Part shown: positions 59,048-61,218 of the stretch, piece after piece
How positions within the stretch are numbered: the first letter of the stretch is position 1
Layout of the letters: the number at the start of each line of letters is the position of its first letter
Assembly (NCBI RefSeq): GCF_001940785.1
Contig: NZ_MSLS01000030.1
Span: forward strand, 1 to 61,218
Reading direction: 5' to 3'
DNA from: Bacillus sp. MRMR6
GTDB taxonomy: Bacteria; Bacillota; Bacilli; Bacillales; Cytobacillaceae
Length of the DNA stretch: 61,218 nt
Position numbers and translations under genes: made by a program
Notes under the pieces: model-generated
Seen by the model: only the letters and a program-made list of their open reading frames with translations
Databases searched by the model: none
Told to the model about the DNA's origin: nothing

Positions 59048-59263
59048 AATGAGAGCCTCCTCTGATCATACTCCACCTATTTTTCATTAAATCGTTAAGT
59101 CTTACTTCCTTCACTAACTGTTTATGAAACTATATCAATAATAAGGTTTTTTAATATTATTTTATGGTATTTTTGTACCTTTTTTTGTGATTATGTACTA
59201 GAGAACAAAAAATCGTATCCCCAAAGACCAATGGGGAAGTCAAATAACTTTTTTACAAAAGAA

Positions 59264-59290
59264 TACCCGACAGGCTAATTCTGTCGGGTA
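59264..59290 (-). terminator. Terminator of the ROK gene
   Basis: Perfect 10-bp TACCCGACAG/CTGTCGGGTA stem with a 7-base loop and T-rich tail on the minus strand. Confidence 0.8.
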
Positions 59291-59305
59291 AAAATATATT
59301 ATATT

Positions 59306-60490
59306 TTAAATCATTTGTTCCATTGCATTTTGTTCAATTGTTAAGCTTAGATCTGTGATCTCAAAAAATTTCTTAATAGCTAAAGCACATGCACCCATTA
59401 CACACGCATTTGATCCAAGTTCAGATATCATTAACTGTTTAAAATCACTAACTGAGGATTTTAGATTTGCTTTAATTTTATCCTCTGCTTCTGGAAACAG
59501 TTTTAATAGTGCACTATTTAACACCACTGTGTCGGGATTTAGCAAGTTAATGATATTATTTAAACCGATGCTGATAACATGAATATACTCTTCCATCTGC
59601 GTCAAAACGATTGAGTCTCTAGCAATAATGAGGTTTTTTATATCTTTATATGTCATTTTAGAAAGGTTTAGCTTTTCAGCTAATTGTTTAAAGAAGCTGA
59701 CTTCAGATGCATAAAGCTCCCAGCAACCTGAATTACCACAATTACATAGTTTTCCATTGGGATTGATGATCATATGACCAATTTCACCTGCGTAACCCTG
59801 ATAGCCTTTTACCAGCTCGCCATTAATCAAAATACCAAGACCTATCCCAGAATACATATTAATACTGATTAAGTTCTCACTTCCATGACAATTCAATACT
59901 TTTTCAGCAAATGCACATAAATTCGCATTATTTTCTACATAAACTACTAAACCTAATTTTTTCTCAATATCCCGCCTTAGGTCCTTGTTATACCATTTAA
60001 ACTGTGGAACAAAACCAATGATTTCGTCCTTCTTAACCGTTCCATGAATTCCAATGACCACACCGACAATCCCCAATCGACTATGGGAGTAACCTTCCTG
60101 ATACTCTTTAATTTGCTTTATTAAAAATTGAAGGACCTCTTCATAATTCGAACTTTCTAACTCCATTTGTTCAGACTGAACCGGCTGCCCCATCATATCA
60201 GTTATAGTAAATGTAATTTTTCCATAGTCAAGATCAATCCCTAGTGCACAACCAGCATCGGGATTAAGAGAAAGCATAATCGGCTTTCTTCCAACATTGT
60301 GATACTCCTGATTGGTTTCGACAATCAACTCATCCGCTATCAATTCTGCTACTTGTGTAGAAATAGTTGCCTTTGTTAATTTGGTTATAGTTGATAAATC
60401 AGATCTTGAGATCATCCCATGTTCGATAATTTTGCTTATAATTAAGCTTCTATTAATCTTCTTCAAATAAGTGGAAACACCAATTTCCAT
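59306..60490 (-). CDS. ROK-family transcriptional regulator (NagC/XylR type)
   Basis: 394 residues. N-terminal winged HTH (HGMISRSDLSTITKLTKATISTQVAELIADELI in pieces) followed by a ROK sugar-kinase-like domain. ALGIDLDYGKITFTITD is the nucleotide-site region, GYAGEIGHMIINPNGKLCNCGNSGCWELYAS contains the ROK zinc cluster C-x-C-x4-C, and ENNANLCAFAE is also present. Probably represses the GH3-pgmB genes in response to an amino sugar or glucoside; the target is inferred from adjacency. ATG with AAGGGTGAG. Confidence 0.9.
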   Translation of the reverse strand: MEIGVSTYLKKINRSLIISKIIEHGMISRSDLSTITKLTKATISTQVAELIADELIVETNQEYHNVGRKPIMLSLNPDAGCALGIDLDYGKITFTITDMMGQPVQSEQMELESSNYEEVLQFLIKQIKEYQEGYSHSRLGIVGVVIGIHGTVKKDEIIGFVPQFKWYNKDLRRDIEKKLGLVVYVENNANLCAFAEKVLNCHGSENLISINMYSGIGLGILINGELVKGYQGYAGEIGHMIINPNGKLCNCGNSGCWELYASEVSFFKQLAEKLNLSKMTYKDIKNLIIARDSIVLTQMEEYIHVISIGLNNIINLLNPDTVVLNSALLKLFPEAEDKIKANLKSSVSDFKQLMISELGSNACVMGACALAIKKFFEITDLSLTIEQNAMEQMI

Positions 60491-60859
60491 AGACTCACCC
60501 TTGCTTACTTTGTAATCTTTACCAACTCACGGTTAACCTGTTTATTACCTTTGTATTTAATAACTGATATGGTAGTCAAGGTGGGTTAGTGTTTTCTTGG
60601 TTCATCCGTTTACATTTTAAGCTTAACTCCTAACAAAATATCTGTATGGTAGTATAGTATATTTTTTTGTATTTTAAGGTACACATTAGGAAATTTTAGA
60701 TTAGAGGCTTTTCAAAACTTTCCTAATAAAAAGGAATCACTATTTGTGATTCCTCAGGCTGTCGAGAAACTTTCGACAGCCTCTTATTTTTATGCAAATA
60801 TTTTAACGATTCACCGCGTTAATTTGTTATAATTTTATTATAAAAGGCTTTGAAATATG
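60491..60859. other. Non-coding stretch with two tandem hairpins
   Basis: No gene recognised. Hairpin AGGAATCAC-TATTT-GTGATTCCT (60732-60754) is followed immediately by AGGCTGTCGA/TCGACAGCCT (60756-60782) and a T-rich tail, a double-terminator look without an identifiable upstream plus-strand gene. It may end a short untranslated transcript or be a remnant of a deleted gene. Confidence 0.5.
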
Positions 60860-60996
60860 TCTGTTGAATTGCGCTCCAGGCACTTCGCTTTCCGCGGGCG
60901 GTCGGTGAGCCTCCTCGTCACTTGCGCTCCTGCGGGGTCTCACCCTGACCTTCTAGTCCCGCAGGAGTCTACGTGCCTTCCACGCAATTCAACAGA
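60860..60996. repeat. GC-rich intergenic repeat, copy 3, with perfect 14-bp terminal inverted repeats
   Basis: 137 bases bounded by TCTGTTGAATTGCG and its exact complement. The interior holds CTTTCCGCGGGCG, GAGCCTCCTCG, TGCGGGGTCTCA and CCCGCAGGAG, the same core blocks as copies 1 and 2. Located 63 bases before an IS1182-family transposase start. Confidence 0.8.
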
Positions 60997-61059
60997 GTTT
61001 AAATCTATAGTGTACAGCTCTCTACATAATTAAAAATTAAATAATAAGTGGTGAAATAT

Positions 61060-61218
61060 ATGTTTAAACCAAAAGTATCAACCCAAAATGAATTTGAATT
61101 TGTAACTATTGATGACTTGGTTCCTGACAATCACCTTCTCCGTTTAATTGATAAACATATTGATTTTTCTTTTCTTCTTGAAAAGGTACGCCCCTATTAT
61201 AGTGATGATAATGGACGC
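61060..61218 (+). CDS. IS1182-family transposase, N-terminal part (cut by the window end)
   Basis: 53 codons from the ATG at 61060 (GGTGA ribosome-like site) to the window edge, in frame. FVTIDDLVPDNHLLRLIDKHIDF and FLLEKVRPYYSDDNGR are the characteristic N-terminal (DUF772) start of IS1182/ISL-type transposases in Bacillus. The catalytic DDE domain would be beyond the window, so intactness is unknown. Confidence 0.85.
   Translation, partial: MFKPKVSTQNEFEFVTIDDLVPDNHLLRLIDKHIDFSFLLEKVRPYYSDDNGR

Overview
The window is AT-rich DNA from a spore-forming, soil-type Bacillaceae (Bacillus/Neobacillus-like). Evidence for this is strong GGAGG ribosome sites, frequent TTG/GTG starts, a ger germinant-receptor operon, LtaS, an Sda-like sporulation inhibitor, CcpA (cre) sites and rho-independent terminators after most transcription units. 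Most genes are on the minus strand. No rRNA, tRNA or CRISPR array was seen. Both ends touch mobile DNA: an internally deleted IS3-family transposase at the left edge and the start of an IS1182-family transposase at the right edge. Three copies of a GC-rich, inverted-repeat intergenic element (137-237 bp) lie inside.

Layout. 0.4-4.2 kb: YitT and TVP38 membrane proteins and oligoendopeptidase F. 4.4-9.3 kb: an arsenic-resistance locus in two tandem units, arsB-arsC and arsR-arsD-arsA plus a small HesB/IscA-like gene. That last gene has an in-frame TGA exactly where the family carries its cysteine. A hairpin matching a bacterial SECIS element follows, so it is best read as a selenoprotein. 9.35-13.4 kb: gerA-type operon (A, B and C subunits) plus a 52-residue two-helix protein. 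13.5-20.1 kb: LTA synthase, a DUF3231 protein, a sulfonate/taurine-type ABC transporter and divergent cysteine synthase.

20.2-42.7 kb: plant cell-wall utilisation. It holds a GH1 phospho-beta-glucosidase, a 1690-residue secreted acetylesterase-rhamnogalacturonan lyase fusion (CE12+PL11), a second 1502-residue PL11 lyase, a polysaccharide deacetylase, a secreted M14 peptidase, an aldolase, a KinB-like kinase, a stand-alone CE12 esterase and an MFS transporter, followed by an AraC regulator. Cre-like sites precede both lyase genes, the CE12 gene and the MFS gene, which points to catabolite repression of the set.

44.1-53.4 kb: an apparently complete 4-hydroxybenzoate/protocatechuate 2,3-cleavage pathway. 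PobA makes protocatechuate, a class III extradiol dioxygenase (PraA-like) opens the ring, an ACMSD-type decarboxylase (PraH-like) removes CO2, and PraB-C-D-E-F-G-like enzymes give pyruvate and acetyl-CoA. A divergent IclR regulator with two palindromic candidate operators controls it. 54.1-61.2 kb: EamA transporter, cysteine dioxygenase, nucleoside diphosphate kinase, a frameshifted Sda-like gene, beta-phosphoglucomutase, a GH3 NagZ-type enzyme with a ROK regulator, and the IS1182 start. Gene starts were adjusted where a better-spaced ribosome site was visible.
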